Source: Enterocloster asparagiformis (GTDB lineage: Bacteria; Bacillota; Clostridia; Lachnospirales; Lachnospiraceae). Taken from it: DNA of 64,000 nucleotides. Under the pieces are notes generated by a model. The model ran no database searches. It was not told the DNA's origin and saw only the letters and a program-made list of their open reading frames with translations. A program made the position numbers and the translations under genes. Shown piece after piece: positions 27,069 to 36,050 of this stretch; the first letter of the stretch is position 1; each line of letters opens with the position of its first letter. The stretch covers positions 62,001 through 126,000 of the forward strand of contig JAGZSY010000015.1 in the NCBI GenBank assembly GCA_018380885.1, given 5' to 3'.

Positions 27069-28265
27069 ATGCAATACAATTTTGACGAAATTATTTCCAG
27101 AAAATACACCTCGTCCCTCCGTTGGGACACGGTGGAGCAAAAATACGGAGAGCCGAAGCTGATTCCCCTGACCACCGCGGATATGGACTTTAAAACCGCC
27201 CCCGCCGTGATCCGGGCGCTGAGAGAGGCGGTGGACCGGGGGATTTTCGGTTATCCGGTTCCCATGGAAGGCTACTTCGAGGCGGTCATTGAGCGCATGG
27301 AGCGGTTCCGGGGCTGGCCGGTAAAGCGGGAATGGATCTGCCGCAGTCCTGGCGTGGTAAACGGCGTCGCCTATGTGATTCAGAGCCTGACAAAGCCGGG
27401 AGACAAGATCGTGCTGCCCTCCCCCATGTACCACCCCTTCGCCCATCTGATCGAGGACAATGGCCGCGCGCTGTCCCGCTCCTCAATGGTGCTGCGCGAC
27501 GGACGATACGATCTGGATTTGGGGGATTTGGAGGAAAAGCTGGCCGACAGCCGCGCGCGCCTTCTGATCTTTTGCAGCCCCCACAATCCGGCCGGGCGGG
27601 TATTCACCCGAGAGGAGCTGGAGCAGGTGATCCGCCTCTGCCTCCAGCATCAGGTGCTTCTGCTCTGCGACGAGATACACAGCGATTTCTGTTTCTCCGG
27701 CCACCCCTTTGTGAGCGCCGGTCAGGTGGCGCGGGATATGGGCGGGGAGTACGAGCAGAATCTGATCGTCTGCACCTCGGCCAGCAAAAGCTTCAATATC
27801 GCCGGACTGCAAAACTCCGATATCCTGATCCCCAGCCCGGAGCACCGCAAGGCTTACATGAAGGTCCTGACCGATCAGCATCTGATGAGCTGCAATTATC
27901 TGGGCCTCCTGGCCACCGAGGCGGCCTACCGGGGCGGCCAGGACTGGCTGGAGGCCGTGGTGGCGTACCTGGAGGAAAACAGGAACTATCTGGCCGAATA
28001 TATTTCCAAAAACTGTAAGCCCATCCATGCAGTGGTCCCCCAGGCCACCTACATGGCGTGGCTTGACTGCCGGGATTCGGGTATGTCCGCAGCGCGGCTG
28101 GAACAGTTTTTCATCCATCAGGCCAGGGTCGGCGTAAATATGGGCGGCACCTTTGGGCCTGAGGGCGAGGGATTTGTGCGCCTGAACTTTGCCTGTCCCC
28201 GCCCCTTGCTCACGGAGGCGCTGCAGCGTATCAGCGACGCCCTTGACGTCCGTACAGCCATATAG
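27069..28265 (+). CDS. PatB/MalY-type PLP-dependent C-S lyase or aminotransferase
   Basis: A fold-type I PLP enzyme of 398 residues. Evidence: LIPLTTADMDFKTAPAVIRAL, the FGYPVPMEGYFEAV segment, CSPHNPAGRVFTREEL, LLCDEIHSDFCFSGHPF, and the PLP lysine in CTSASKSFNIAGLQNS. MalY/PatB enzymes cleave cystathionine or cysteine conjugates; some act as aminotransferases. It is the first gene of the MerR-controlled operon, after AAAGGAG. In this setting it may release an aromatic or thiol product or make a keto acid for the next enzymes. A paralogue lies at 50530-51699. Confidence 0.87.
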   Translation: MQYNFDEIISRKYTSSLRWDTVEQKYGEPKLIPLTTADMDFKTAPAVIRALREAVDRGIFGYPVPMEGYFEAVIERMERFRGWPVKREWICRSPGVVNGVAYVIQSLTKPGDKIVLPSPMYHPFAHLIEDNGRALSRSSMVLRDGRYDLDLGDLEEKLADSRARLLIFCSPHNPAGRVFTREELEQVIRLCLQHQVLLLCDEIHSDFCFSGHPFVSAGQVARDMGGEYEQNLIVCTSASKSFNIAGLQNSDILIPSPEHRKAYMKVLTDQHLMSCNYLGLLATEAAYRGGQDWLEAVVAYLEENRNYLAEYISKNCKPIHAVVPQATYMAWLDCRDSGMSAARLEQFFIHQARVGVNMGGTFGPEGEGFVRLNFACPRPLLTEALQRISDALDVRTAI

Positions 28266-28284
28266 CAGGGAGGAGACACAGGTT

Positions 28285-29559
28285 ATGCGGTATGCAATCG
28301 TTGGATTTGGCTGCGCCGGTTATCACTGCGCCGAACAAATCCGCAAACTGGACCCCAAAGGGGACATCACCGTATTCAGCGGCCACGGAGACAGCCCCTA
28401 CAACCCCATGCTGACCACCTACTACGCCGGGGGGCTTCTTCCCCGGGAGGGGTTATTCCCCTTCGGAACGCTCAGCGAGATCGCCCGCAGGCTCTGTCTG
28501 GATATCCGCCCGGACTGCCGGGTGGCCCGGGTCTGCGGCAAATCCCGGGAGCTTTGCCTGGAAAACGGCGGGCGGGAAACCTTTGACCGCATTCTCATCG
28601 CCACCGGCGCCAGCCCGCTTGCCCCCTCTATACCGGGACTGGACGCTGGCGAGGCATACTTTATGCGGACCATGGCGGACGCGGAGCGGCTCCGCCAGGC
28701 GTTGAACTCCCGCCCCATCCGCCGCGCGGTGGTGGTCGGGGCTTCCATGGTGGGCATCAAGGTGGCAGAGCTGCTCAACAACCGCGGCATCGCCACCGTG
28801 TTGGCCGATCTGGCCCCCGGCATTTTCCCGCTGGCAGCCTATGCCGACGTGGCGGACGAAATCCAGCGCCGGGTGGAGCAGGCCGGCGTCCGTCTGGCGT
28901 TTGGCTGCACCATCGGGTCCGTTTCCCGGGACGGGGATGATCTGCTCTGTTCCATGACGGATGGCAGCACAGTTCGCGCCCAGCTGGCAGCGCTTTGCAT
29001 CGGAACAAGAGCGGACACCGGCCTGGTCGACCCAGCGGAAATCCCGGTCAACCGTGGCATCATTGTCAACCAGCGGATGGAGACCGGCTGCCCGGGGATC
29101 TACGCGGCCGGGGACTGCTGCGAGGGAACAGACCTGCTGGACGGGAATACGAAAATCATCGGTCTGTGGGCCAATGCAGGATACCAGGGCGGAACCGCCG
29201 GACACAACATGGCCGGCGGCTCCGGCCGCTTTGACGGCAATATCCTCCACAATATCACCCATTTTATGGGAATGGATTTTGTCAGCCTGGGCGACTGCCG
29301 GAGGAAAGGCCGGGTCCTGACCTGCGGGAATCCGGCGCAGGGCCTCTACATCCGCGCCGTGCTGGCGGACGGGCGGCTGGCGGGCGTGAACATACTGGAC
29401 AATTACAGGATCAGCGGAGCGGTGAAAAACTATTTTTACCGGCAGTTGGCCGCATCCGCGGCCGTCCGCCCCGCCATCTCCCGCATCCAGCGCGGGATTC
29501 TGGTCAAGGAGGGGATCAGCCCCTCATTTCTGCGCCAACTGGAAGGAGGGCTGCGATGA
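28285..29559 (+). CDS. FAD-dependent NAD(P)H oxidoreductase (pyridine nucleotide-disulfide fold)
   Basis: A protein of 424 residues with two Rossmann domains. MRYAIVGFGCAGYHCAEQI binds FAD, FDRILIATGASPLAPSIPGL is the ATG motif, AVVVGASMVGIKVAELLN binds NAD(P)H, and GCPGIYAAGDCCE closes the FAD site. There is no redox CxxxxC pair as in glutathione reductase; it resembles nitrite-reductase-type or rubredoxin-reductase-type FAD proteins. GGGAGGAG supports the ATG. It overlaps the molybdoenzyme start by four bases (ATGA), so it probably passes electrons from NAD(P)H to the iron-sulfur and molybdenum subunits. Confidence 0.87.
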   Translation: MRYAIVGFGCAGYHCAEQIRKLDPKGDITVFSGHGDSPYNPMLTTYYAGGLLPREGLFPFGTLSEIARRLCLDIRPDCRVARVCGKSRELCLENGGRETFDRILIATGASPLAPSIPGLDAGEAYFMRTMADAERLRQALNSRPIRRAVVVGASMVGIKVAELLNNRGIATVLADLAPGIFPLAAYADVADEIQRRVEQAGVRLAFGCTIGSVSRDGDDLLCSMTDGSTVRAQLAALCIGTRADTGLVDPAEIPVNRGIIVNQRMETGCPGIYAAGDCCEGTDLLDGNTKIIGLWANAGYQGGTAGHNMAGGSGRFDGNILHNITHFMGMDFVSLGDCRRKGRVLTCGNPAQGLYIRAVLADGRLAGVNILDNYRISGAVKNYFYRQLAASAAVRPAISRIQRGILVKEGISPSFLRQLEGGLR

Positions 29560-31694
29560 TGGAATTAAATCAGCGGATCAAAGCCAAGATACCGGGCCCT
29601 GAGACGGGAATCGAAATCCGCCGCACGCTCTGCGACATCTGCACCCCGCAGATGCACTGCGGCCTGGACGTGTATGTGAAGGACGGCGTGGTGCTGAAGG
29701 TCGAGGGCTCCCCGGATCACCCGGTCAACCGCGGTTTTCTGTGCACCAAAGGGGCCGGAAACCGCCAGTATCTGTATCGGAAAGACCGGCTCCTCACTCC
29801 CCTGCGCCGCGTGGGTCCCAGGGGGGAAGGAACATTTGAACCCATTTCCTGGGAGGAAGCCATCCGCACGGTCTGCGGCCGCCTCACCGGCTTAAAAGAA
29901 GCGTACGGGGCCGACAGCGTGGCCTTTTTCTCCGGTTACGGGAAATGGTACCGGCCCATGTACCGCCGGTTCGCCCACGTATTCGGGACCCAGAACTATG
30001 GAACGGAATCCAGCTGCTGCTTCACCTCGGGCCTGATGGCCTGGCAGGTGGCGACAGGTATGCACGTAAGCGCGGACATGGCCCACAGCGGCCTGTTTCT
30101 CGGCTGGGGCGCCAACGGGTACTACTCCCGCTACCGGATGCCCGACGCCATCGAGCAGCAGAAAAAACGCGGCATGAAGGTCATTATCGTAGACCCGCGG
30201 ATCACCCCCGCCTCCCAGCGCCTGGCGGACCTCCACCTGCGCCCCCGCCTGGGCACAGACGGGGCGCTGGCCCTGTCCATCGCCCACGTGCTGATCCGCA
30301 GCAACTGGGTGGACAGCGCGTACATCGACCGCTACGTCTGCGGGTACGAAGCCTACCGCCGCTATGTGGACGGTTTTCCGCCCGAAGCCGGCGAAAGACT
30401 CACCGGCGTTCCTGCCTCCCAGATCGTCCAGGCGGCCCGGATGATACACGAGAACGGCCCTATGAGTATCTGCGAGAGCTCCGCTCCCATCGGCCACCAC
30501 CGCAACGGACTCCAGAATTACCGCGCCATCATGTCCCTGCTGGCTATCACCGGAAACTACGACCGGGAGGGCGGTCAGATTCCCGCCGTCCACACCTACA
30601 TGGAGCTGTCCTGCGGCTTTGAAACCGGGGAGGAGGAATTCATGAACGGGCGGTTTCCCCGGGAGGGAAAAAAAGCCGTGGGCGCGGACCGCTTCCCGCT
30701 GTGGTATGAGCTCCGGCGGGAGATGCAGTCCAATGATCTGCCCAACCGCATCCTGGCCCGCGGCGGGGAGCGCATCCGCGCCGTGTTCGCCCTGGGCATG
30801 AATCTGCGGATGTTCCCTGGCGATAACCGCATAGTCCAAGCCTTAAAAGAGCTGGACTTTTTTGTGGATACGGACCTGTTTCTGACGGACACGGCCCGGT
30901 ACGCCGATATCGTGCTGCCGGCCTGCACCTCCCTGGAACGCGGGGAATTTAAATGTTATCCCGGCGGCTACGCCTGGTATACCAAACCGGTGGTATCCCC
31001 TCTGGGACAGGCGAAATCCGACGCAGACATCCTCACCCTGATGGCCCGGGAAATGGACCTGGACGACGAATTGCTCAAAGAAGGCTACCGGGCGTGCATC
31101 CGCCACATGATCCATCGCCTCCCGGTCACCGTGGAGGAGCTGGAAGCCAGCCCCACCCCTGTGGCATTGCCCGGCCTCACCCCTTACCGCCCGGGAACCA
31201 TGATAGAGCAGGGCCTGCCCACGCCCAGCGGGCGCTTTGAGCTGGATTCTCTGCTCATCTCACGCCATCCTGAATGGGGGCTCGACAGCCTTCCCACCTA
31301 CACCGCTCCCGCGAACCCCGCCCCCGATGCCTGGCCCATGCGCCTGTGTGCCGGAGCCAGAATCCCGGGCGCGCTCCACTCCCGCCTCCACGACCAGCCC
31401 TGGGAGCGCAGCCTGTGTCCCCGCCCCCAGGCGGAAATCAGCCTGGAGGATGCCGCGGCGCTGGGCGTGGAGACCGGGGATGAGCTGGAAGTCTCCACCC
31501 CCTTCGGTTCCATACGCCTGGAGGCAGCCCCCACCGGCACCGTGAGTCCGGGCGAGGTATTCCTGTACCACGGGTACCGCGAGGCGGACGCCAACAGCAT
31601 TCTGGACCCGGATAATCTCGATCCATACAGCGGTTTTCCCGCCTTCAGAAGCGCGTACTGCAAGATCAGGAGGTGTGCAGCCCATGAAAATTGA
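29556..31694 (+). CDS. Molybdopterin (bis-PGD) oxidoreductase, catalytic subunit
   Basis: A protein of 712 residues of the DMSO-reductase superfamily. An N-terminal 4Fe-4S motif is C26-x2-C29-x5-C35-x27-C63. Then come FEPISWEEAIRTVCGRL, a YGTESSCCFTSG segment (Cys154/155) where the metal ligand usually sits, the VIIVDPRITPASQRLADLHL and LPACTSLERGEFK regions, and a C-terminal molydopterin dinucleotide-binding domain (ISLEDAAALGVETGDELEV). There is no TAT signal, so it acts in the cytoplasm. The reaction is unknown; reductive dehydroxylation or transhydroxylation of an aromatic would fit the UbiD/UbiX neighbours. That last point is inference. Confidence 0.88.
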   Translation: MMELNQRIKAKIPGPETGIEIRRTLCDICTPQMHCGLDVYVKDGVVLKVEGSPDHPVNRGFLCTKGAGNRQYLYRKDRLLTPLRRVGPRGEGTFEPISWEEAIRTVCGRLTGLKEAYGADSVAFFSGYGKWYRPMYRRFAHVFGTQNYGTESSCCFTSGLMAWQVATGMHVSADMAHSGLFLGWGANGYYSRYRMPDAIEQQKKRGMKVIIVDPRITPASQRLADLHLRPRLGTDGALALSIAHVLIRSNWVDSAYIDRYVCGYEAYRRYVDGFPPEAGERLTGVPASQIVQAARMIHENGPMSICESSAPIGHHRNGLQNYRAIMSLLAITGNYDREGGQIPAVHTYMELSCGFETGEEEFMNGRFPREGKKAVGADRFPLWYELRREMQSNDLPNRILARGGERIRAVFALGMNLRMFPGDNRIVQALKELDFFVDTDLFLTDTARYADIVLPACTSLERGEFKCYPGGYAWYTKPVVSPLGQAKSDADILTLMAREMDLDDELLKEGYRACIRHMIHRLPVTVEELEASPTPVALPGLTPYRPGTMIEQGLPTPSGRFELDSLLISRHPEWGLDSLPTYTAPANPAPDAWPMRLCAGARIPGALHSRLHDQPWERSLCPRPQAEISLEDAAALGVETGDELEVSTPFGSIRLEAAPTGTVSPGEVFLYHGYREADANSILDPDNLDPYSGFPAFRSAYCKIRRCAAHEN

Positions 31695-32187
31695 CTTGGA
31701 TATCAGCCGCTGCTGCGCCTGCGGGGCCTGCGCGGTGGCCTGCATGGACCAGAACGACATCGAGGTGGAAAGCGGGCTGCGCCCCTTCCGTTCCGTGTTC
31801 CGGGACGATTGGAGCCAAGCTGAGTCCCCCGCGTATTTCTCCATCGCCTGCATGCACTGTCAGGACGCGCCCTGCGTGCCGGCCTGTCCGGCCGGCTGTA
31901 TCCGCAAAGAAACGTCCACAGGCCTCACCCTGTACGACAATACGCGCTGCATCGGCTGCCACAGCTGCGCCATGGCCTGCCCCTTCGGGGCCCCGGCCTT
32001 TGGCCCGGACGGCAGGATGCGCAAATGCGACGGCTGCGCCCAGCGGCTCCGGGCCGGACTGGATCCCGCCTGCGTCAGAGCCTGCGCCTTCGGCGCCCTG
32101 CGGGTCGTGCGCGGCCCGGACGAAGAGCTGCCGCCGGACCGCTCCCTCTGCGCGCTGTGCGGCGAATTGGCGAAATTGCAGAAATAA
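31684..32187 (+). CDS. Four-cluster 4Fe-4S ferredoxin-type subunit
   Basis: A protein of 167 residues with about 16 cysteines in ferredoxin arrangement: CCACGACAVACMDQND, CMHCQDAPCVPACPAGC, CIGCHSCAMACPFGAP and CDGCAQRL...CVRACAFGA. This is the electron-transfer beta subunit typical of DMSO-reductase-family complexes. AGGAGG lies eight bases before the ATG at 31684, and the gene overlaps the catalytic subunit by 11 bp, so the two are coupled. No membrane anchor subunit follows; the FAD protein upstream is the probable electron donor. Confidence 0.92.
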   Translation: MKIDLDISRCCACGACAVACMDQNDIEVESGLRPFRSVFRDDWSQAESPAYFSIACMHCQDAPCVPACPAGCIRKETSTGLTLYDNTRCIGCHSCAMACPFGAPAFGPDGRMRKCDGCAQRLRAGLDPACVRACAFGALRVVRGPDEELPPDRSLCALCGELAKLQK

Positions 32188-32214
32188 CAGATCAAATCAC
32201 AAGGAGGCAAAGAA

Positions 32215-33684
32215 TTGAATCAGATCAACGATCTTCGCAGCGCCCTTGAACTGCTGCGAAATATACCCGGCCAGCTGGTGGAAACAGACGTACCGGTGGA
32301 TCCGATGGCGGAGCTGGCGGGCGTTTACCGCTATGTGGGAGCCGGCGGCACGGTGATGCGCCCCACAAAGGAGGGCCCGGCCATGATTTTCAACCAAATC
32401 AAAGGGCACCCCGGCGCCAGAATCGCCATCGGGCTTTTAGCCAGCCGCGACCGGGTGGCCGCGCTGTTCGGCTGTGATCCCAAAGAGCTGGGCCGGACCC
32501 TCTTAAAGGCGGTGGAACGCCCCATACCGCCTGTGCTCACTGCCGAAAAACCGCTGTGCCAGCAGGTGGTGCATCTCGCCTCGGCCCCGGATTTTGACCT
32601 GCGGACCCTGGTGCCTGCCCCAACCAACACGCCGATGGACGCGGGCCCCTACCTCACCCTGGGCATGTGCTATGCCAGCCACCCGGACACCGGGGAGAGC
32701 GACGTCACAATCCACAGGATGTGCATCCTGGGGCGGGACGAGCTGTCCATCTTCTTCACCCCGGGAATCCGCCACATCGGCGCAATGGCCGTGCGGGCCG
32801 AGGAGCTGGGCCGGCCTCTGCCCATATCCATCAGCATCGGCGTGGACCCGGTCATCGAGATTTCCTCCTGCTTTGAGCCGCCCACCACGCCCATGGGCTT
32901 TGACGAGCTGTCCATCGCCGGAGCGCTGCGCGGGGAGCCGGTCCAAATGTGCCGCTGCCTGACCATAGACCAGCGGGCCATCGCCAACGCAGAGTACGTG
33001 CTGGAGGGCGAGATCATTCCCGGAGCCAGGGTCTCAGAGGACCGCAACAGCCACACCGGATACGCAATGCCGGAGTTTCCCGGCTACACCGGACCTTCCA
33101 GCAGCGAGTGCTGCCTCATCAAGGTGAAGGCGGTCACCCACCGGCGAAACCCTATCATGCAGACCTGCATCGGGCCCAGCGAGGAGCACGTGTCCATGAC
33201 CGGAATCTGTACAGAGGCCAGCATCCTGGCGCTGCTGGAAAAGGCCATGCCCGGCAAGCTGCAAAATATCTGCTGCCCCTCCTCCGGCGGCGGCAAATAC
33301 ATGGCAGTTCTCCAGTTTAAAAAATCCGTGCCCAGCGATGAGGGACGGCAGCGCCAGGCCGCCCTGCTGGCCTTCGCCGCCTTCAGCGAGCTGAAGCACG
33401 TGTTTTTGGTGGACGAGGATGTGGACTGCTTTGACATGAAGGACGTATTCTGGGCCATGAGCACGCGTTTTCAGGCGGATCAGGATGTGATCACCATTCC
33501 CGGCGTGCGCTGCCACCCGCTGGACCCCTCCAACGATCCCAGCTTCTCGCCCTCCATCCGGGACCACGGCATCGCCTGCAAGACCATTTTCGACTGTACC
33601 GTACCCTACGACCAGAAAGCCCTGTTCAAACGGGCCCAGTTTATGGAGGTGGATCCCTCTGTCTGGCTGAAGAATTTACATTAG
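32215..33684 (+). CDS. UbiD family decarboxylase (prenylated-FMN dependent)
   Basis: A protein of 489 residues. It has the UbiD fold hallmarks: GPYLTLGMCYASHPDTGESDVTIHRMCILG, HIGAMAVRAEELGRPLPISISIGVDP, EYVLEGEIIPGARVSEDRNSHTGYAMPEFPGYTG and DVDCFDMKDVFWAMSTRFQAD. Length and context match gallate/protocatechuate-type decarboxylases such as Lactobacillus LpdC (about 490 residues). The start is TTG at 32215, with AAGGAGG eight bases before it and no nearby in-frame ATG. UbiD enzymes reversibly decarboxylate aromatic or unsaturated acids and need the cofactor made by UbiX, whose gene follows by 11 bp. Confidence 0.92.
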   Translation: MNQINDLRSALELLRNIPGQLVETDVPVDPMAELAGVYRYVGAGGTVMRPTKEGPAMIFNQIKGHPGARIAIGLLASRDRVAALFGCDPKELGRTLLKAVERPIPPVLTAEKPLCQQVVHLASAPDFDLRTLVPAPTNTPMDAGPYLTLGMCYASHPDTGESDVTIHRMCILGRDELSIFFTPGIRHIGAMAVRAEELGRPLPISISIGVDPVIEISSCFEPPTTPMGFDELSIAGALRGEPVQMCRCLTIDQRAIANAEYVLEGEIIPGARVSEDRNSHTGYAMPEFPGYTGPSSSECCLIKVKAVTHRRNPIMQTCIGPSEEHVSMTGICTEASILALLEKAMPGKLQNICCPSSGGGKYMAVLQFKKSVPSDEGRQRQAALLAFAAFSELKHVFLVDEDVDCFDMKDVFWAMSTRFQADQDVITIPGVRCHPLDPSNDPSFSPSIRDHGIACKTIFDCTVPYDQKALFKRAQFMEVDPSVWLKNLH

Positions 33685-33695
33685 GAGGTTAAGCC

Positions 33696-34259
33696 ATGTG
33701 CCAAAAACGCTTGATCGTGGGCGTCAGCGGGGCCTCCGGAGCGCCTATCGCCCTGGAGCTGCTGCGGGCTTTAAGGCCCACGGAGATCGAGAGCCACCTG
33801 ATTATCACCTCAGGCGGTGAGAGAACCATTGAGTACGAGACAGGGCTGACGGTCCGGGAGTTTGCCAGGCTGGCCGATCGGGTCTACGACAATGAAAATA
33901 TTGGTGCAGCCGTGGCCAGCGGCAGCTACCGCACTATGGGCATGGCGATCGCGCCCTGCAGCATGAAAACCCTGGCCGGCATAAACAGCGGGTACAGCTC
34001 CAACCTGCTGCTGCGGGCCGCGGACGTGACCTTAAAGGAGCGCCGTCCGCTGGTTCTGGCGGCCAGAGAGTGCCCCTTAAGCGCAATTCATCTGCGCAAT
34101 ATGTACGAGCTGACGCAAATGGGGGCAGTCATCCTGCCCCCTGTGCTCAGCTTTTATAATCATCCTGAAAGCCTTCAGGATGCGATGTATCATATTGTGG
34201 GGAAAATTCTCGATCAGTTTGACATCCCCTTTGACCGGTTTACGCGCTGGCAGGGATGA
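33696..34259 (+). CDS. UbiX family flavin prenyltransferase
   Basis: A protein of 187 residues. RLIVGVSGASGAPIALELLRAL binds FMN, and APCSMKTLAGINSGYSSNLLLRAADVTLKERRPLVL and RECPLSAIHLRNMYELTQMGA are UbiX signatures. It adds a dimethylallyl group to FMN to make the prenyl-FMN cofactor of the UbiD enzyme just upstream. AGGAGG precedes the ATG. The length equals that of LpdB, the partner of gallate decarboxylase. It is the last gene of the MerR-controlled operon. Confidence 0.95.
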   Translation: MCQKRLIVGVSGASGAPIALELLRALRPTEIESHLIITSGGERTIEYETGLTVREFARLADRVYDNENIGAAVASGSYRTMGMAIAPCSMKTLAGINSGYSSNLLLRAADVTLKERRPLVLAARECPLSAIHLRNMYELTQMGAVILPPVLSFYNHPESLQDAMYHIVGKILDQFDIPFDRFTRWQG

Positions 34260-34284
34260 GCGCAATATGGCGTCTCCCCGCCGC

Positions 34285-34902
34285 TCATTTGCAAACCGGC
34301 CGCCCGGGAAGCTCCGCCCTCATCCAATACGCGTCCGGACGGCCGGGCCGCAGCAGCGCCTCCCCCCGTACAAACCCGCAGGCCTCATAACAGCTCTGGG
34401 CCCGGCGGTTATGGGCGTACACGATCAGCGCTGCCTCCTCAAGGCCCAGCTGCGCGGCGGCGCAATCCAGCACCCCTCTCACAAGCGCGCAGCCATATCC
34501 CCTTCCCCGCAGGTCCTTCTCCAGAATCACCCGGGAGAGCACGCCGCTTTTTCCGGAATTTTTGGGGGCCGCTTTCCGGAGGCCAACGCGTTCTGCGGCC
34601 TCCCCCGGACCTTCGCGGGATGCGGCCTCCCCGGGGGGCCTCCGCTCCCTCATGTCCCCGATCTCCGCGAACCCGATCACCCGTCCGCCCATTTCCGCCG
34701 CAAACACAGCCGTGTCCCCGGAGAGAGCATTGAACCTCCTGCGCATCTGCTCTTTCACAGGCGGGTATTCATAGACTAGGTCGGCGCCCCAGAGGCAAAA
34801 TTCCGCCTCGGTCTGGTCCCGGCACATTTCCCACAGGCGCTCCACATCCGCCTCCACGGCTCTCCTCACGCGGACATCCCCGGCGTTTACCAAATCCCCC
34901 AC
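34285..34902 (-). CDS. GNAT-family N-acetyltransferase
   Basis: A protein of 205 residues. The acetyl-CoA loop is SRVILEKDLRGRGYGCALV, followed by ALIVYAHNRRAQSCYEACGFVRGE. A low-complexity Glu/Ala/Gly insert at about residues 88-118 interrupts the fold, unusual for the family. Its start overlaps the end of the AstE-like gene by 16 bp. It probably acetylates a small molecule or amine related to the transported substrate; this is not certain. Confidence 0.82.
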   Translation of the reverse strand: MGDLVNAGDVRVRRAVEADVERLWEMCRDQTEAEFCLWGADLVYEYPPVKEQMRRRFNALSGDTAVFAAEMGGRVIGFAEIGDMRERRPPGEAASREGPGEAAERVGLRKAAPKNSGKSGVLSRVILEKDLRGRGYGCALVRGVLDCAAAQLGLEEAALIVYAHNRRAQSCYEACGFVRGEALLRPGRPDAYWMRAELPGRPVCK

Positions 34903-35885
34903 TCCGTTCCCACAAAGGCCACCCGGTCCCCGGTGCTCACCACCGGATTCTCCCGGACTCCGATCACATAGCAGTCCGTCTTAACCGGGAAGGACTCCAT
35001 CTCGTCGCCGTAATAGTGCAGGCTAAACAGGCTTTCACCCGCCTTCACCTCATCCCCGGACGCCACGTTCATGCGGATTACGCCGCCCTTGTCGCTGCGC
35101 AGAAAGCGCCGTTTTGTAATCAGCACCTGGCGCTTGGGCCTCTCCACCGCGCCGTCCAGCATCTTCAGATAGCGCATCACGTTGAGAATCCCCTTCTTGG
35201 CGGCCTCCACGTACTCGGTTTCCACCTTGCCGCCCTGGCCCATCTCCCCCATGAAGGCCGGTATGCCGTCCTTCATGCAGGTGATATCCAGCGCTCCGCT
35301 GGTAACGCCCGGCAGCTCATCCGTGTCGCCGCGCAGGTCCACCACGCAGTTGGTTGCCACTCCGAAGGCCCTCTGCATCCCCTCCGACACCTGGTTGACG
35401 GCCTCCGACACGCCCGGGATAATCTTTCGCACCGAGTAGGGATTGGCCCTGTACGGAGTGGCCATGGTGTGAAAGCTGATCACGGCGTCCGCATTTCTCT
35501 TGATCTCCCCGTATACCAGGTGGGCGATTCTCTGGGTCATCATGCCCTCGGGGTCCCCCGGAAACGCCGTGTCCATATCCATGTTGTCGATTGCCGAAAT
35601 CTTGTTCCTGCACTCAAAGGCAATGGGATTGCAGATCGGCGTGACGACCAGCGCGCCGGACAGCGTTTCCGGATCAATCTCCCCGGACAGCTCCCAGGCG
35701 GCGTAGGAGCCGTTCAGCTCGTCGCCGTGGACCGTGCCGTTGATCCAGAGCACAGGTCCCTCCTTTTTGCCCGCCACCACAATCACCGGCAGCTGTACGA
35801 CCGCCTTGTGGGCCAGTTCCCCGGCGGGCACAGTAAAATATGCCCGCTCCCCTTCTTTGATCTCATGGTTAAATACCGTTATCAT
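34887..35885 (-). CDS. Succinylglutamate desuccinylase / aspartoacylase family (AstE-like) zinc deacylase
   Basis: A protein of 332 residues. LWINGTVHGDELNGSYAAWELS has the HxxE zinc ligands, VVTPICNPIAFECRN and ISFHTMATPYRANPY follow, and the C-terminal about 90 residues form a barrel-sandwich domain (DKGGVIRMNVASGDEVKAGES). Members remove acyl groups from N-acylated amino acids. It is downstream of a TAXI/TRAP transporter and upstream of an acetyltransferase, so it may hydrolyse the imported compound. GGGAG supports the ATG. Confidence 0.87.
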   Translation of the reverse strand: MITVFNHEIKEGERAYFTVPAGELAHKAVVQLPVIVVAGKKEGPVLWINGTVHGDELNGSYAAWELSGEIDPETLSGALVVTPICNPIAFECRNKISAIDNMDMDTAFPGDPEGMMTQRIAHLVYGEIKRNADAVISFHTMATPYRANPYSVRKIIPGVSEAVNQVSEGMQRAFGVATNCVVDLRGDTDELPGVTSGALDITCMKDGIPAFMGEMGQGGKVETEYVEAAKKGILNVMRYLKMLDGAVERPKRQVLITKRRFLRSDKGGVIRMNVASGDEVKAGESLFSLHYYGDEMESFPVKTDCYVIGVRENPVVSTGDRVAFVGTEWGIW

Positions 35886-35946
35886 TGCAGTCTCCCTCGC
35901 ACATTTCAGATTAATTGTAACTGCCCGGCACCCCTGGCAGCTACAA

Positions 35947-35989
35947 GCAAAAATCGATCCTACATTACCTTCGGTGATGGGATTTTTGC
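35947..35989 (-). terminator. Stem-loop between the TAXI gene and the AstE-like gene
   Basis: GCAAAAATC (35947-35955) pairs with GATTTTTGC (35981-35989), with a further internal stem around a TTCG loop. It sits in the 165 bp after the binding-protein gene. It may partly terminate transcription or protect the upstream mRNA. Confidence 0.45.
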
Positions 35990-36050
35990 CAGCTTTTCCA
36001 CAGTTTTCCGCGGTCCGCGCGGTAAGCGCGCAAACGCTAAACCGTAACCT

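Noticed and set aside
35016..36047. Plus-strand frame of 343 codons opposite the AstE-like gene
   Set aside because: A shadow of a gene with clear zinc motifs and ribosome site.
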